Positions 58,401 to 63,222 of a DNA stretch of 64,000 nucleotides are shown here, piece by piece. The stretch's first letter is position 1. The number at the start of each line of letters is the position of its first letter. The notes under the pieces are model-generated. The model had not been told where the DNA came from and searched no databases. It saw only the letters and a program-made list of their open reading frames with translations. Origin of the DNA: Dromiciops gliroides (lineage: Eukaryota; Chordata; Mammalia; Microbiotheria; Microbiotheriidae). The position numbers and the translations under genes were made by a program. The stretch is taken from positions 571,710,284 to 571,774,283 of the forward strand of contig NC_057863.1 in the NCBI RefSeq assembly GCF_019393635.1. The letters run 5' to 3'.

Positions 58401-60671
58401 AACCTCAAAAGGTGTAACAAAGAATTGGACACAACTGAAAATGACTAAACAATGACAACAACGTTACCCCCAGCACCTGGTGAAGCACTTGACAAATAGT
58501 AATTTGTTGTTGTTGAGGAAATTAGGTAAAGTATGTAAAATGGGCAGTATAAAACAGTTCTCTGAAGTTTCTAAGTTCATTATTCTTTTTCAGAATCTGT
58601 TACTGATCTTCCAAGAAAGACTGAGAATGGACCTGTGTTTACAAGGCTGCATAACCCATGTACAGGCAAGTCATCTTGTGTGTTGGTGTTGCGCTTATTT
58701 TCCAAGATGTAAATGTAAATGAGTTTTGTTTTTGCTTTCTGTTTCCCTGTCCATTCCCGGGCCCCCCAACCCCACCCCCCCAGCAAAGCAGCAAAGAGGT
58801 AGCTGTTTGTGTACGTGCATAACTTCATTTCTTCCTTTCTGAGAATAACCTTTAAAATTAAGATGGTAACACCAGCATGAAAGAAACATGCCAGATATTT
58901 TCCTGGTCACGCCAACTAGTTCACTTAGTATAAACAATTCTGATTTCTTCTTCTAATTTTAATCAGTGAAACTGTTCTTTCATCAGAAATATTGGCAGCA
59001 CAAAAAAGTAGCAAGTTTGACTTCTTTTAAATGCATTAATTTTCTTTGGAATCCTTAGGCCAACTTTTCTTAGGGTAGTATCCAAAGTTAGTCTTCATTC
59101 ATATTCATCTTATGCTATAAAAGTAAAATAAACAATCAAAGGGAAAAGAGAAGGTTTCACTTGATGTGCCAGGTTTTTTAGTATTTTCATTTTTAGCTCT
59201 TGTTTTCAGATTTTATTTGGTCCAAAGAATAGTATCTTTTTTCTTGTCAGTAGATGATGATCTACCTTGAATTAAAAACATATTGTAGGGGTAGAGAGGG
59301 AAATGTATTCTATTGGAGGAAATTTCATTATAATTGCAAATCCAGTACACTTTCTATGTTATTACTATCCTAAATATTCTTAAAATTTTACAGGCATATT
59401 ATAACTTATGTAGTAAAATTGATCTTAAGTGCTTTATCATAAAATATGAATGATGAGAATGGCATTTTATGAAATTCATTTTCTATGTTTGGTGTTATTT
59501 TTCTGTTAAGTTACATAGGTTTCTTATGACAACTTTATGGTAAGTCAGAAGCAAGAGATGCTTTCTTTATTTCTCAAAATAGCATTTAGTTGGAAAGGTA
59601 GCCAGTAATTCTTTGAAACAAGAAGGGGAAAAATGGTGTCCTTGAATGGTCCTTTCTAGGTAAGGGCATATAATTCAGAAGTCACAAATCCTACTCTTAC
59701 AATTGAAGAAGTGACTGGTCAGACAAATTTGCCACTTCCTCTGGAAGAAATTTTATCATGGGCCATTAAAGTTTCTCCAAAATGCATCAAAAGTACAGAT
59801 AGTAGTTGAAAACCAGAGCCTGTAGATATATAAAATAATCTATGGATATTGTTAATACATTGTGAACATTTTTAGTTTAACGTGAGATTTACATGAGCAA
59901 CAAAGGAAAACAGTTTTTCTTCTCCTTTACATATGGATCTAAAGCAATTCTTAGAGAAACAGTTTGTGAATTCACATTTGAAAGATAAAGCTTGCCACAT
60001 ACAGTGTGGCTATTTTTTTCTCCTGTCCTCCTCTTCCTCTGTTCTTCCCCCCTTATTAAAGAAGCCCACAATGTTAACATGGGCTGAAACGAAGACTTAA
60101 CCTGCTTGGGGCCTCAGGAAAAAGTTCCCGAGGCGTTTACCTTTTTCATGCACAGGTCCGACCCACAGGATCTGCAGGCTTGTCTATGTGCAAGCCTAAC
60201 TGCAAGCTGCATCAGAGAACTGTGACCCATGCTTCAGCTGTACCTCATCAGGCCCTCCCATCACACTCTCCTTTAGATTAGAAATGGAATTTCCCTCCTG
60301 ATCTGATGTAGGTTTGAATCAAAGGCCTTGTAGCAGTTAAGATAAATTATTCGCACTTTTTATTTATTGGTTGAAGTTCAGTGGGGATTACCGAGCTGGA
60401 AAACAAGCATCTGTATATAATAGCTATACGCTTTCTTTGGAGTTACAGTTTATAGAGAAGGTATCTATGTATATTGATGTACATATTAGGAATTCCTCAG
60501 AACCATGGGGCAGTCTTGATTTTTGTGAAAACTTACAAATACAAAACAGATTTCTTTTAACAGGGGACGCAGCCCTTTACTTGTTTGATACCAATGCGCA
60601 ACAGCTGTTTGAAGTAAAAGCTTTCCATGAAGAGTACCGTTCTTGGTTTATAGGTCAGACAGTTCAGCACG
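28117..60671 (+). CDS. RNASEH2B: RNASEH2B, ribonuclease H2 subunit B, 5' part: join(28117..28180, 58594..58665, 60564..60671)
   Basis: Three exons join in one open frame (244 nt, 81 codons plus one base). The product is the N-terminal part of the non-catalytic B subunit of the nuclear RNase H2 heterotrimer; B and C form the interwoven triple-barrel platform for the catalytic A subunit, which cleaves the RNA of RNA:DNA hybrids and removes single ribonucleotides from DNA. Recognition rests on exon 3, where QQLFEVK and SWFI-x-Q-x-VQ match the Ydr279/RNase H2B N-terminal domain, and on exon 2, where VF-x-x-L-x-NPC-x-G aligns. Exon lengths 64/72/108 and phase 1 at each junction equal those of the human gene. 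Similarity to human is moderate in exons 1-2 and clear in exon 3. The rest of the gene lies beyond position 64000. In humans, hypomorphic alleles cause Aicardi-Goutieres syndrome. Confidence 0.9.
28548..28900 (+). mobile_element. hAT MITE split by a SINE
   Basis: GGGCTTCTTAACCTTTTTCC and CGGGACCCCTTTT open the element; after the SINE come GTGACCCCGGC, GTATATATGGGATCTCGACC and CACAGTTTAAGAAGC, the inverted terminal repeat. It differs from the CAGGGGTTCTTAACC group. Confidence 0.6.
28592..28742 (-). repeat. tRNA-derived marsupial SINE with 11-bp TSD
   Basis: TCCCCCAAGAT flanks it at 28581-28591 and 28743-28753. Poly-T, then GTGAGGCAATTAGGGTTAAG and GCGCCACGTAGCTGCCCC. Confidence 0.92.
29010..29130 (-). 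mobile_element. L2 LINE 3' tail, antisense
   Basis: TCAATCAATAAGCATTTATT, TGTGTTTAGGTGCTAAGGGC and GCCTACCCTCAGGCAGC follow the antisense L2 end. Confidence 0.5.
29400..29650 (-). repeat. MIR-type SINE remnant
   Basis: AAAGTTTGCATAGTGCTTCA, ACTATTTCATTTGATCTAGA and GCCCATTTTAGAGATCTGGA fit antisense MIR. Confidence 0.5.
29651..30121. other. unclassified intron sequence
   Basis: Nothing clear was recognised beyond a short TTTGAGGAAACTGAAGCCTC motif at about 29822. Confidence 0.4.
30122..30239. repeat. 59-bp tandem duplication (two units)
   Basis: Units 30122-30180 and 30181-30239 are each 59 bp and differ at one base only (CCTTTTTAAT against CCTTTGTAAT). No other copies occur in the window. 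Confidence 0.9.
30240..31044. other. unclassified intron sequence
   Basis: About 800 nt with nothing recognised. Confidence 0.4.
31045..31161 (+). repeat. MIR-like SINE remnant
   Basis: CTAGGTTCAACTGTCACCTC, TGTGTGACCTTGAGCAAATC and ATTTAACCTCTGG fit MIR. Confidence 0.55.
31162..31346 (+). mobile_element. hAT-Charlie-like MITE
   Basis: It starts CAGCAGTGTCCAA and ends CTGTTTGACACCACAG, approximately inverted terminal repeats (CAGNGGTGTCAAAC type). The inside carries CATAAGGATCCCTGTTGGCC and TTAAACGTTCCCAATTACAT. Length is about 185 bp. Confidence 0.65.
31347..33757. other. unclassified intron sequence
   Basis: About 2.4 kb of mostly unique sequence, the longest stretch without a recognised transposon in intron 1. 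A purine/G run lies at about 31590-31608. No coding exon was recognised. Confidence 0.4.
33778..35753 (-). mobile_element. 5'-truncated L1 with 20-bp TSD
   Basis: AATTTGAAAGGGTTTTTTAA flanks it at 33758-33777 and 35754-35773. On the minus strand it holds ORF2 from just after the reverse transcriptase (IKLEKII, YYKAAIIKTIWYWLRNR), the DMNRQFSDEEI region and the C-terminal Cys-rich segment (LMHCWWSCELIQPFWRTIWN), then the 3' UTR. Stops and frameshifts break it into blocks (35493-35239, 34949-34644, 34611-34138). Confidence 0.93.
34138..35493 (-). pseudogene. L1 ORF2 C-terminal remnant
   Basis: Three collinear minus-strand frames cover the carboxy half of an L1 ORF2 protein: an IPIRQPKNYFIKLEK/WYWLRNRVKDQWN block, a SDKGLISKIYRELNQIYK block and a terminal block with IPFDPAIPLLG and TKIFIAALFVVARNWK, which match the L1 ORF2 end. 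Endonuclease and catalytic motifs are missing by 5' truncation, so the copy is dead. Confidence 0.9.
35800..35916 (+). mobile_element. L2 LINE 3' tail
   Basis: CCAGAGCCTAGCACAATGAC, AGGCACATAGTAGAAATTTA and ATAAATAATTG are the L2 end. Confidence 0.6.
35918..36128 (+). repeat. MAR1-type SINE
   Basis: GGGGCAGTTAGATGGAGCAA head, TTTTCTCATCTGTAAAATGA, GGAAATGGCAAACCACTCCA, then TGAAGAGTCAGACAGGACTG AAAAAC. This tail matches the RTE 3' end at 37703-37760. Confidence 0.75.
36129..37429. other. mostly unclassified intron sequence
   Basis: A weak MIR-like trace lies at 36190-36310 (CTGGGTTCAGATCCTGACTC). The rest, about 1.1 kb, shows nothing recognisable. Confidence 0.4.
37430..37600 (+). mobile_element. 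L2-like LINE ORF2 terminal fragment
   Basis: TTCATTTAAGGGCCTTCACA ATTTGCCC encodes FKGLHNLP, the counterpart of the conserved L2 KALHGLAP segment. Confidence 0.45.
38109..38277 (+). repeat. tRNA-derived marsupial SINE inside RTE
   Basis: ACAACTAGGTGGCACAGTGC, CACTTAACGCCCATTGCCC and an A-rich tail. AACATTTAACTC / AACATTTGACTC flank it at 38097-38108 and 38278-38289. Confidence 0.88.
38514..38672 (-). repeat. tRNA-derived marsupial SINE inside RTE
   Basis: ATCTTACTTTTTT flanks it at 38501-38513 and 38673-38685. It has GTGAGGCAGTTGGGGTTAAG, CGCCCAGGGTCACACAACTA and CCACTCAGCTGCCC. Confidence 0.9.
39368..39532 (-). repeat. tRNA-derived marsupial SINE with 16-bp TSD
   Basis: CTTTCCCTGCCTCTTT flanks it at 39352-39367 and 39533-39548. 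It has a long poly-T, GGTGGGGCAATGGGGGTTAA, GCCATCTAGCTGCCCC and a C-rich extension. Confidence 0.92.
39549..39680 (+). mobile_element. L2-like LINE 3' region fragment
   Basis: TTTAAGGCACAGGTTAGGGC, CCATGGAATTTCTCCTGAAT and TATTACCACACATTTGTCAC resemble the L2 region ahead of the 3' tail. Heavily eroded. Confidence 0.4.
39690..40655 (+). repeat. possible ERV solo LTR or other retroelement block
   Basis: The block is compositionally distinct: a GC-rich part (39770-40060), a TATA-like AGATATATAG (about 40106), a purine-rich part with five GACAAGA-type iterations (40149, 40171, 40193, 40224, 40287), AATAAA at 40555-40560, and a possible CA end near 40655. This order fits an LTR, but neither a flanking duplication nor a second LTR was found, so the boundaries are estimates. 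Confidence 0.4.
40749..40891 (-). repeat. tRNA-derived marsupial SINE with 14-bp TSD
   Basis: AGTCCTAGTTATTT flanks it at 40735-40748 and 40892-40905. It has AGTGAGGCAATTGGGGTTAA and CCACCTAGTTGCCCC. Confidence 0.92.
41055..41470 (+). repeat. MIR/CORE-type SINE split by a younger SINE
   Basis: Left part: GACCTGAGTTCAAATCTAGT, TTATCTGTAAAATGAGGTTA. Right part after 41366: TTGTTGTGGAAATAAAATGA, AGAACTTGGCAAACTTTAAA and GCACTATATGAATTCTATTA. Confidence 0.65.
41220..41366 (+). repeat. tRNA-derived marsupial SINE nested in MIR-type SINE
   Basis: GGGGCAGCTAGCTGGCACAG, GTGTGATCCTGGGCAAGTCA and CTTAACCCCAATTGCCTCAC then A9. CATACACT / CATCCACT flank it (41212-41219, 41367-41374). Confidence 0.9.
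41635..42730 (-). mobile_element. L2 LINE, long antisense fragment
   Basis: It starts with the antisense 3' tail (ATTTAAGCACCTACTATGTG) and runs into the ORF2 terminus: minus frame 42143-41658 carries LQWFPIASNINFLTFKILHK LAAS, the counterpart of the L2 LHWLPV...YKALHGLAPSYLSDLL segment. Upstream parts (42060-42730) keep the antisense L2 layout without open frame. Confidence 0.6.
43072..43223 (+). repeat. tRNA-derived marsupial SINE with 13-bp TSD
   Basis: AGAAATGAGAGTA flanks it at 43059-43071 and 43224-43236. It has GGCTAGGTGGCGCAGTGGAT, CACTTAACCCCCATTGCCC and poly-A. Confidence 0.92.
43237..43639. other. unclassified intron sequence
   Basis: About 400 nt with nothing recognised. Confidence 0.4.
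43730..44340 (-). mobile_element. old L1 3' fragment split by a MITE
   Basis: Left: AAGTCTTTCCATATGTCTCT GAAATC and TTTCTTATTATATAGTATTC. Right of 44234: TTATTCAGCCATTCCCTAGT CAATGAATGC. Both parts follow the antisense L1 ORF2 end also seen at 34220-34340. Confidence 0.65.
43903..44232. mobile_element. Tigger-like (Tc1/mariner superfamily) MITE, about 330 bp
   Basis: The left end GGTTATCCCTTCCACATCGC (43904-43923) is inverted at the right end as GCTATGTGGAAGGGATAAC (44209-44227), then TACTG. TA lies outside both ends (43901-43902, 44233-44234). It encodes nothing. The CAGTAGTTATCCC start of the right end (read inward) resembles pogo/Tigger termini that start CAGT. Confidence 0.75.
44390..44530 (+). 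mobile_element. CR1/L3-type LINE fragment
   Basis: CAGTAGTCCAGATGTGAGCT GACCAAGG follows the conserved CR1/L3 3' text around ACTCCAGATGTGGTCTGACC. Confidence 0.5.
44531..46042. other. unclassified intron sequence
   Basis: About 1.5 kb with no recognised gene or repeat. Confidence 0.4.
46057..46741 (-). mobile_element. 5'-truncated L1 insertion with 14-bp TSD
   Basis: AAGCTAAAATTATT / AAGCTAAAATGATT flank it at 46043-46056 and 46742-46755 (one mismatch). It holds the antisense 3' UTR (CCAATTACATGTAAAAAGAG) and the last part of ORF2 (minus 46741-46502: SPLFVVAKNWKLREFPSTG). Confidence 0.88.
46756..47400. other. unclassified intron sequence
   Basis: About 640 nt with nothing recognised. Confidence 0.4.
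47400..47660 (-). repeat. MIR/L2-type remnant
   Basis: TTATTCAATGCTTGCTATGT GCCAAGTACTTAATAG, then GTGAGGCAGGCATTATTATT and CCAAATGGGTAATTTGAGGC fit antisense L2 tail and MIR 3' sequence. Confidence 0.45.
47740..47830 (+). mobile_element. L2 LINE 3' tail
   Basis: CATGAGGTTAGGGACTGTTT CATTTTTG and CACAGTGCTTAATAAATGTT TGATTGA form an L2 end. Confidence 0.6.
48040..49020 (-). mobile_element. L1 ORF2 (reverse-transcriptase region) fragment, split by a SINE
   Basis: On the minus strand the text near 48335-48290 encodes KLTLCADEIMIYLENP, the RT segment whose catalytic motif is normally FADD; here it reads CADE. Flanks such as TGTCAATTGCTTTCCCAATG and CCTATTTGACAG-like text are typical antisense L1. 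The copy is old and inactive. Confidence 0.7.
48509..48654 (-). repeat. tRNA-derived marsupial SINE nested in L1
   Basis: GCAGGGCAATGAGGATTAAG, CCAGGGTCACACAGCTAGTA and GCGCCACCTACCTGCCCC. A short GATTTT duplication flanks it. Confidence 0.9.
49021..49860 (-). repeat. possible LINE 5' region, antisense
   Basis: Pyrimidine-rich text with repeated CAGTTCAGAGCTTTG-like phrases (49562, 49650) resembles the 5' UTR of marsupial LINEs, next to the L1 ORF2 piece. Not proven. Confidence 0.3.
50085..50330 (-). repeat. MIR/L2-type remnant split by a SINE
   Basis: TAAATGCCTACTATGTGCTA GGCACTATGC on the left and TTCATATATTATCTCATTTG ATC on the right continue across the SINE at 50141-50281. Confidence 0.55.
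50141..50281 (-). repeat. tRNA-derived marsupial SINE with 12-bp TSD
   Basis: GCTAAGTGATTT flanks it at 50129-50140 and 50282-50293. The usual T tail is replaced by a G run. Confidence 0.9.
50505..50535. repeat. (CA)n microsatellite
   Basis: About 31 bp of perfect CA repeat. Confidence 0.95.
50536..51549. other. unclassified intron sequence
   Basis: About 1 kb with nothing recognised. Confidence 0.4.
51550..51694 (+). repeat. MIR-like SINE remnant
   Basis: GATTGATAGTCAGGGGTAAC, GACAACCACTTAACTC and CTTCTGTAAAATGGTTGTGA fit an eroded MIR. Confidence 0.5.
51695..52045 (+). mobile_element. hAT MITE with L2-like insert and microsatellite
   Basis: Left end GGGTTCTTAATTCCCTTTGG, TAGTCTGGTGAGG and CTTTCTCAGAATATTT; then an L2-tail-like segment (about 51781-51839), then TTAGGATTACAAAGGAAACC, a CTCGCT/ATAC/ATGTGT tract, and the right end GTTCTTGGACCCCAGCTTAA GGACTC. 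Confidence 0.65.
52378..52437. repeat. (CA)n microsatellite, about 60 bp
   Basis: About 30 uninterrupted CA units, the longest perfect dinucleotide tract in the window; likely polymorphic. Confidence 0.97.
52827..53086 (+). mobile_element. hAT MITE
   Basis: Left AGGGGTTCTTCCACTTG, GGGCCCCTTTGACAGCC; right AGTTTACAGACCCCAGATTA AGAACCCCT, inverted to the left end. ATTATAT-rich iterations fill the middle (52935-53040). Confidence 0.7.
53087..54810. other. unclassified intron sequence
   Basis: About 1.7 kb with no recognised repeat or exon. Confidence 0.4.
54812..54935 (-). mobile_element. L2 LINE 3' tail, antisense
   Basis: TAAGTTCCCACTATGTGTAA GGCACTACAATAAGATG and CTATCCCTTCTCTCCAGGAG CTT follow the antisense L2 end. 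Confidence 0.55.
54998..55156 (-). repeat. tRNA-derived marsupial SINE with TSD
   Basis: TGATGCCATG flanks it at 54988-54997 and 55157-55166. It has a long poly-T, GTGAGGCAATTGGGGTTAAG and CCACCTAGCTGCCCC. Confidence 0.92.
55288..55418 (-). repeat. older SINE copy of the same family
   Basis: GACAATTGAGGTTAAGTGAC, CCAGGATCACATAGCTATTA and GTACCACCTAGCTGCCC, without poly-T. It lies 130 bp from the younger copy in the same orientation. Confidence 0.8.
55419..55935. other. unclassified intron sequence
   Basis: About 500 nt with nothing recognised. Confidence 0.4.
55936..56176. repeat. purine-rich (GA/GGA/AGAC) low-complexity tract
   Basis: About 240 bp almost purely A and G on the + strand, with AGAGAC and GAGAGA iterations. 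Such tracts can form triplex DNA. Confidence 0.9.
56341..56490 (-). repeat. tRNA-derived marsupial SINE
   Basis: Poly-T, GGTGGGGCAGTCGGGGTTAA, GCCACCTAGCTGCCCCC. Flanks share only CAACTG. Confidence 0.9.
56505..56690 (-). repeat. MIR-type SINE
   Basis: TGTTTTACATACACTATGCC ATTTGATGC, CCCCATTTTATACATGAGGA AACTGAGGC and GTAACACAGCAAGTGC are antisense MIR. Confidence 0.65.
56818..56966 (-). repeat. tRNA-derived marsupial SINE with 15-bp TSD
   Basis: CAGTGACATGATCTT flanks it at 56803-56817 and 56967-56981. It has GCGGGGCAGTGAGGGTTAAG and GCCACCTAGCTGCCCCC. Confidence 0.93.
56982..57689. other. unclassified intron sequence
   Basis: About 700 nt with nothing recognised. Confidence 0.4.
57690..57765 (+). 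repeat. diverged SINE with deleted middle
   Basis: AGGGCAGCTAGGTGTTTCAG jumps to TCTTGGCAAGTCACTTAACT C. Confidence 0.6.
57800..58240 (+). mobile_element. L2 LINE 3' region
   Basis: CCTTTAAGACCCAGCTGGAA CATCGTCATG, CCCATTAAAGCTTTCCCTGA, GGAGCCCCTTAAGGACAGGA and TTCTTGAGTTGAATTGAA run in the L2 order from ORF end to tail. Confidence 0.6.
58245..58460 (+). repeat. MAR1-type SINE
   Basis: TAGCTGTGTGACCCTGGACA, CTCATCTGTGAAATGAGCTG, GCAAACCACTCCAGTACCTT and AATTGGACACAACTGAAAAT with an ACAACAAC tail. It ends about 130 bp before exon 2. Confidence 0.78.
58594..58665 (+). CDS. RNASEH2B: RNASEH2B exon 2
   Basis: The acceptor is a pyrimidine tract then TTTTTCAG ending at 58593. The 72-nt exon encodes about residues 22-46, including ENGPVFTRLHNPCTG, which aligns with the mammalian segment K-x-GL-x-FVKLVNPCSG. 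The donor is CAG|GCAAGT, a GC rather than GT dinucleotide inside an otherwise ideal donor consensus. Using it gives exactly the human exon length and keeps phase 1 into exon 3. The nearest GT (58660-58661) would shorten the exon by six bases and remove conserved residues. Confidence 0.88.
58666..60563 (+). other. RNASEH2B: RNASEH2B intron 2 (GC-AG), about 1.9 kb
   Basis: It starts GCAAGT and ends TTTTAACAG. Unlike most of the window it contains no recognisable SINE or LINE copy and is AT-rich unique sequence, apart from a C-rich patch near 58755-58785. The lack of insertions across 1.9 kb is notable given SINE density elsewhere. Confidence 0.85.
60564..60671 (+). CDS. RNASEH2B: RNASEH2B exon 3
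   Basis: The acceptor TTTCTTTTAACAG ends at 60563 and the donor G|GTGAGT starts at 60672. The 108-nt exon encodes about residues 46-82: DAALYLFDTNAQQLFEVKAF followed by HEEYRSWFIGQTVQHG. This is the core of the RNase H2B N-terminal domain, with beta strands YLF and QLFEVK and the SWFI-x-Q motif. The open frame running upstream from 60371 is intron sequence that happens to lack stops. It is the strongest exon for naming the gene. Confidence 0.93.
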
Positions 60672-61120
60672 GTGAGTTATATGGTGCATGCCTCCCCTTC
60701 ACTATAAGAATCTAAGGTTACCTTACTTCTTCATTTGAATGTACATCTGTGAAAGAGTCTGGCCAATGCATAGCTGCACTTGTTCATCAGTTAACTCAAT
60801 TTCTAGGAACAGGAGACAGAATATTGAACATGTTTTGACTAATATCTATATATCTTAAGTGCCTTTTGAAGCTAGAAGCTTGCCATCAGTTGGTCATAAG
60901 TATAGCTTATCTGAGGAGTATGAATACACACCATTGTGTTCATAGAAACATGTTTAGTCTCTCTCACTTGCAGGAGTAAGAGCAGTTTAGTAACCCACTT
61001 TCCTTCAGTACATAAATTTAAGAAATACTAAGCAACTTCTTGGGAGAGAAAGGGATAAAATCACCCTTACTTGGTATGATGGATCAATCTTTTTTAACTT
61101 TTAAAAAAATATTAGGTTTT

Positions 61121-61273
61121 TTTTGTTTGTTTTTTTGCGGGGCAATGGAGGTTAAGTGACTTGCCCAGGGTCACACAGCTAGTAAGTGTCAAGTGTCTGA
61201 GGCCGGATTTGAACTCAGGTACTCTTGAATCCAGGGCCAGTGCTTTATCCACTGCGCCACCTAGCTGTCTCCC
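61121..61273 (-). repeat. tRNA-derived marsupial SINE nested in L1 3' end
   Basis: GCGGGGCAATGGAGGTTAAG, CCAGGGTCACACAGCTAGTA and GCGCCACCTAGCTG, close to the A-rich L1 tail. Confidence 0.9.
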
Positions 61274-62520
61274 TCTTAGTTATTTTTAACAGTCATTTCT
61301 TTTTAAATTTTGAATTCTAAATTCTCTCCTTCCTTTCTATTCACTGTGAAGACAAGCAAAATGATATAAATTATACACATGTGAAATCATGCAAAACATT
61401 TCCATAATGGCCGTATTGCCAAAAAAGAAAAAGTGAGAGAGAGGAAATTATACAATTTACACTCAGAGTTCATTAGTTTTCTCTGTAGCATTTTTTCATC
61501 ATGAGTCCTTTGGAATTGTCTTGAATCATTATATTGATCAGGGTAGCCAAGTCTTTCACAGTTGATCATCATTACAACATTGCTGTCTACCATATACAAT
61601 GATCTCTGAGTTCTTCTCACTTCACTTCGCATCTGTTCATAAAGGTCTTGCCATTTTTTTCTGAAATCATCCCATCATCATTTCTTATAGCACAGTAGTA
61701 CTTCATCACAATCCTGTACCACAACTTGTTCAGCCATTCCCCAATTGATGAGTATCCTCTCAACTTACAATTCTTTGCCACCACAGAAAGTAGTGTATCT
61801 ATATGTAAGATATGTATAAGTATTTTTGTATGTATAGGTCTTTTTCCTTTTTCTTTGCTCTCTCTGGGAGATGGACCTAATAGTAGCATTGTTGGGTCAA
61901 AGGGTCTGCACAGCTTTATAGCTCTTTGGGCATAGTTCCAGATTGGTCTCCAGATTGGTTGGACCAGTTCACAGTTCCAACAACAGTTTATTAGCATACT
62001 TGTTTTCCCTCATCCCCTCCATTATTTGTCATTTCTGATAGATGTGAGTGGGTACCTCAGAGTCATTTTAATTTGCATTTGTCTAATCAGTAGTGAGTTT
62101 GGGCAATTTTTTATCTGACTAGATTTCATTTTTTCTTCTGAAAACTGCCTGTTCATACCCTTTGATCCATTCCCCACAAGCACTAGAGCCCCTCTCTACC
62201 TTAAAACTTCAACCAGGTCTCCTGCTTCCTTGTGACTGACCACCAGTACTCTTCTCTACCCTGGAACTGTGACCCAGAACTGCATATGGGTAATAGAACT
62301 GCAAGTCAGCACCAGCTGTGTCCCATGCCAGCAGAGGGTCCCCTGTAATCTCTTTCTGACCGTTTGTCCAACACCCTTACTGTCATCTCTGGGCTGTGAA
62401 CTGAAGCTGCTGCTGTGCTCTTGGCTGGCCCCTCTCCTGATGGCCTCCTAAATTGTCCTAGGCTTGAAAAATGTCTCACTCTGACCATTCATTGGCTCTG
62501 CTGCTACAAAATTTGATTTG

Positions 62521-62632
62521 CAGGGCAGCTAGGTGGCGCAGTGGATAAAGCACCTGCCCTGGATTCAGGAGGAGCTGTATGACCCTGGGCAAGTCACTTT
62601 ACCCTCATTGCTGCACCCTCCCCCCAAAAAAT
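62521..62632 (+). repeat. SINE with internal deletion
   Basis: CAGGGCAGCTAGGTGGCGCA and GGATTCAGGAGG jump directly to AGCTGTATGACCCTGGGCAA; the CTGAGTTCAAATCC to CTTACT segment, including the B box, is absent. Confidence 0.85.
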
Positions 62633-62939
62633 GATTTGAGGAATTTTAAAAGTTGTTTAGAGGGGAATGGTGGGAGATTTCAGCTCGGTGGCTGTCTCTC
62701 CTCTGCCATTTTCATGGGTCAGTCTTTAATTAAAAAGGGGGAGAGGTGGAGAATGAGGAGAAGGGGTAGAATGAGAAGTAAGTTTTGGTGCTTAAGTCAG
62801 CTTGTGTGTCTGTTGGTCTTCTCATCTATCCCTTTATTTTTGTCAGAGTATTTTTCTATACTCGCTTGTAGCCCTTTGTTCTCCTTGCCTACCTATAGCA
62901 CTCCCAAATTATTGGTAAGAAAGACTGGGTCTCAGGATT

Positions 62940-63130
62940 CAACATGGCCTAGTAGGGCACTGAACTGAAAGTTAGCAAAGCCTGGGTTCAAAATCCACCC
63001 CCCACTAACTGTGTGACTCTGGGCTAGTTAATTACCTCTCTGTGTCTCAGTTTCATCATCCATGGAATGAGTATCAGACTCAGTGGACTTAAATTTAAGT
63101 TGTCTCTCTGCTCTGAATCTATGACCCTAA
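62940..63130 (+). repeat. MIR-type SINE
   Basis: GCCTGGGTTCAAAATCCACC, AACTGTGTGACTCTGGGCTA, GTCTCAGTTTCATCATCCAT and TGAATCTATGACC follow MIR. Confidence 0.65.
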
Positions 63131-63151
63131 TATCTTGACTTCTTTCTAGAG

Positions 63152-63164
63152 CAGGGGTTCTTAG

Positions 63165-63222
<58 letters not shown>

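Larger units (their letters stand above)
28181..58593 (+). other. RNASEH2B: RNASEH2B intron 1 (about 30.4 kb)
   Basis: The intron starts GTAAAG and ends TTTTTCAG. It is filled mainly by SINEs, L1, L2, RTE and hAT copies described separately. No other coding exon was recognised on either strand. An alternative or non-coding exon cannot be excluded from sequence alone. Confidence 0.85.
61093..62713 (-). mobile_element. L1 with 5' region joined to 3' end (internal deletion)
   Basis: On the minus strand 62713 to about 62170 resembles an L1 5' UTR (ATGGCAGAGGAGAGACAG start-type text); about 62165 onward is the ORF2 end (DMNRQF-like coding; LINCCWNCELVQPIWRPIWN at 61997 downward) and 3' UTR. A 14-bp flank ATGGATCAATCTTT / ATGGGTCAGTCTTT (61079-61092, 62714-62727; two mismatches) suggests one insertion. 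ORF1 and most of ORF2 are absent. SINEs lie at 61121 and 62521. Confidence 0.55.

Noticed and set aside
58660..58661. Alternative GT donor for exon 2
   Set aside because: It would cut six bases, break the phase-1 link to exon 3 and remove the conserved NPC-x-G segment; the flanking bases are also a poor donor.
60371..60715. Continuous 114-aa open frame covering exon 3
   Set aside because: Only 60564-60671 matches RNASEH2B; the part before the AG acceptor and after the GTGAGT donor is intron sequence that lacks stops by chance.
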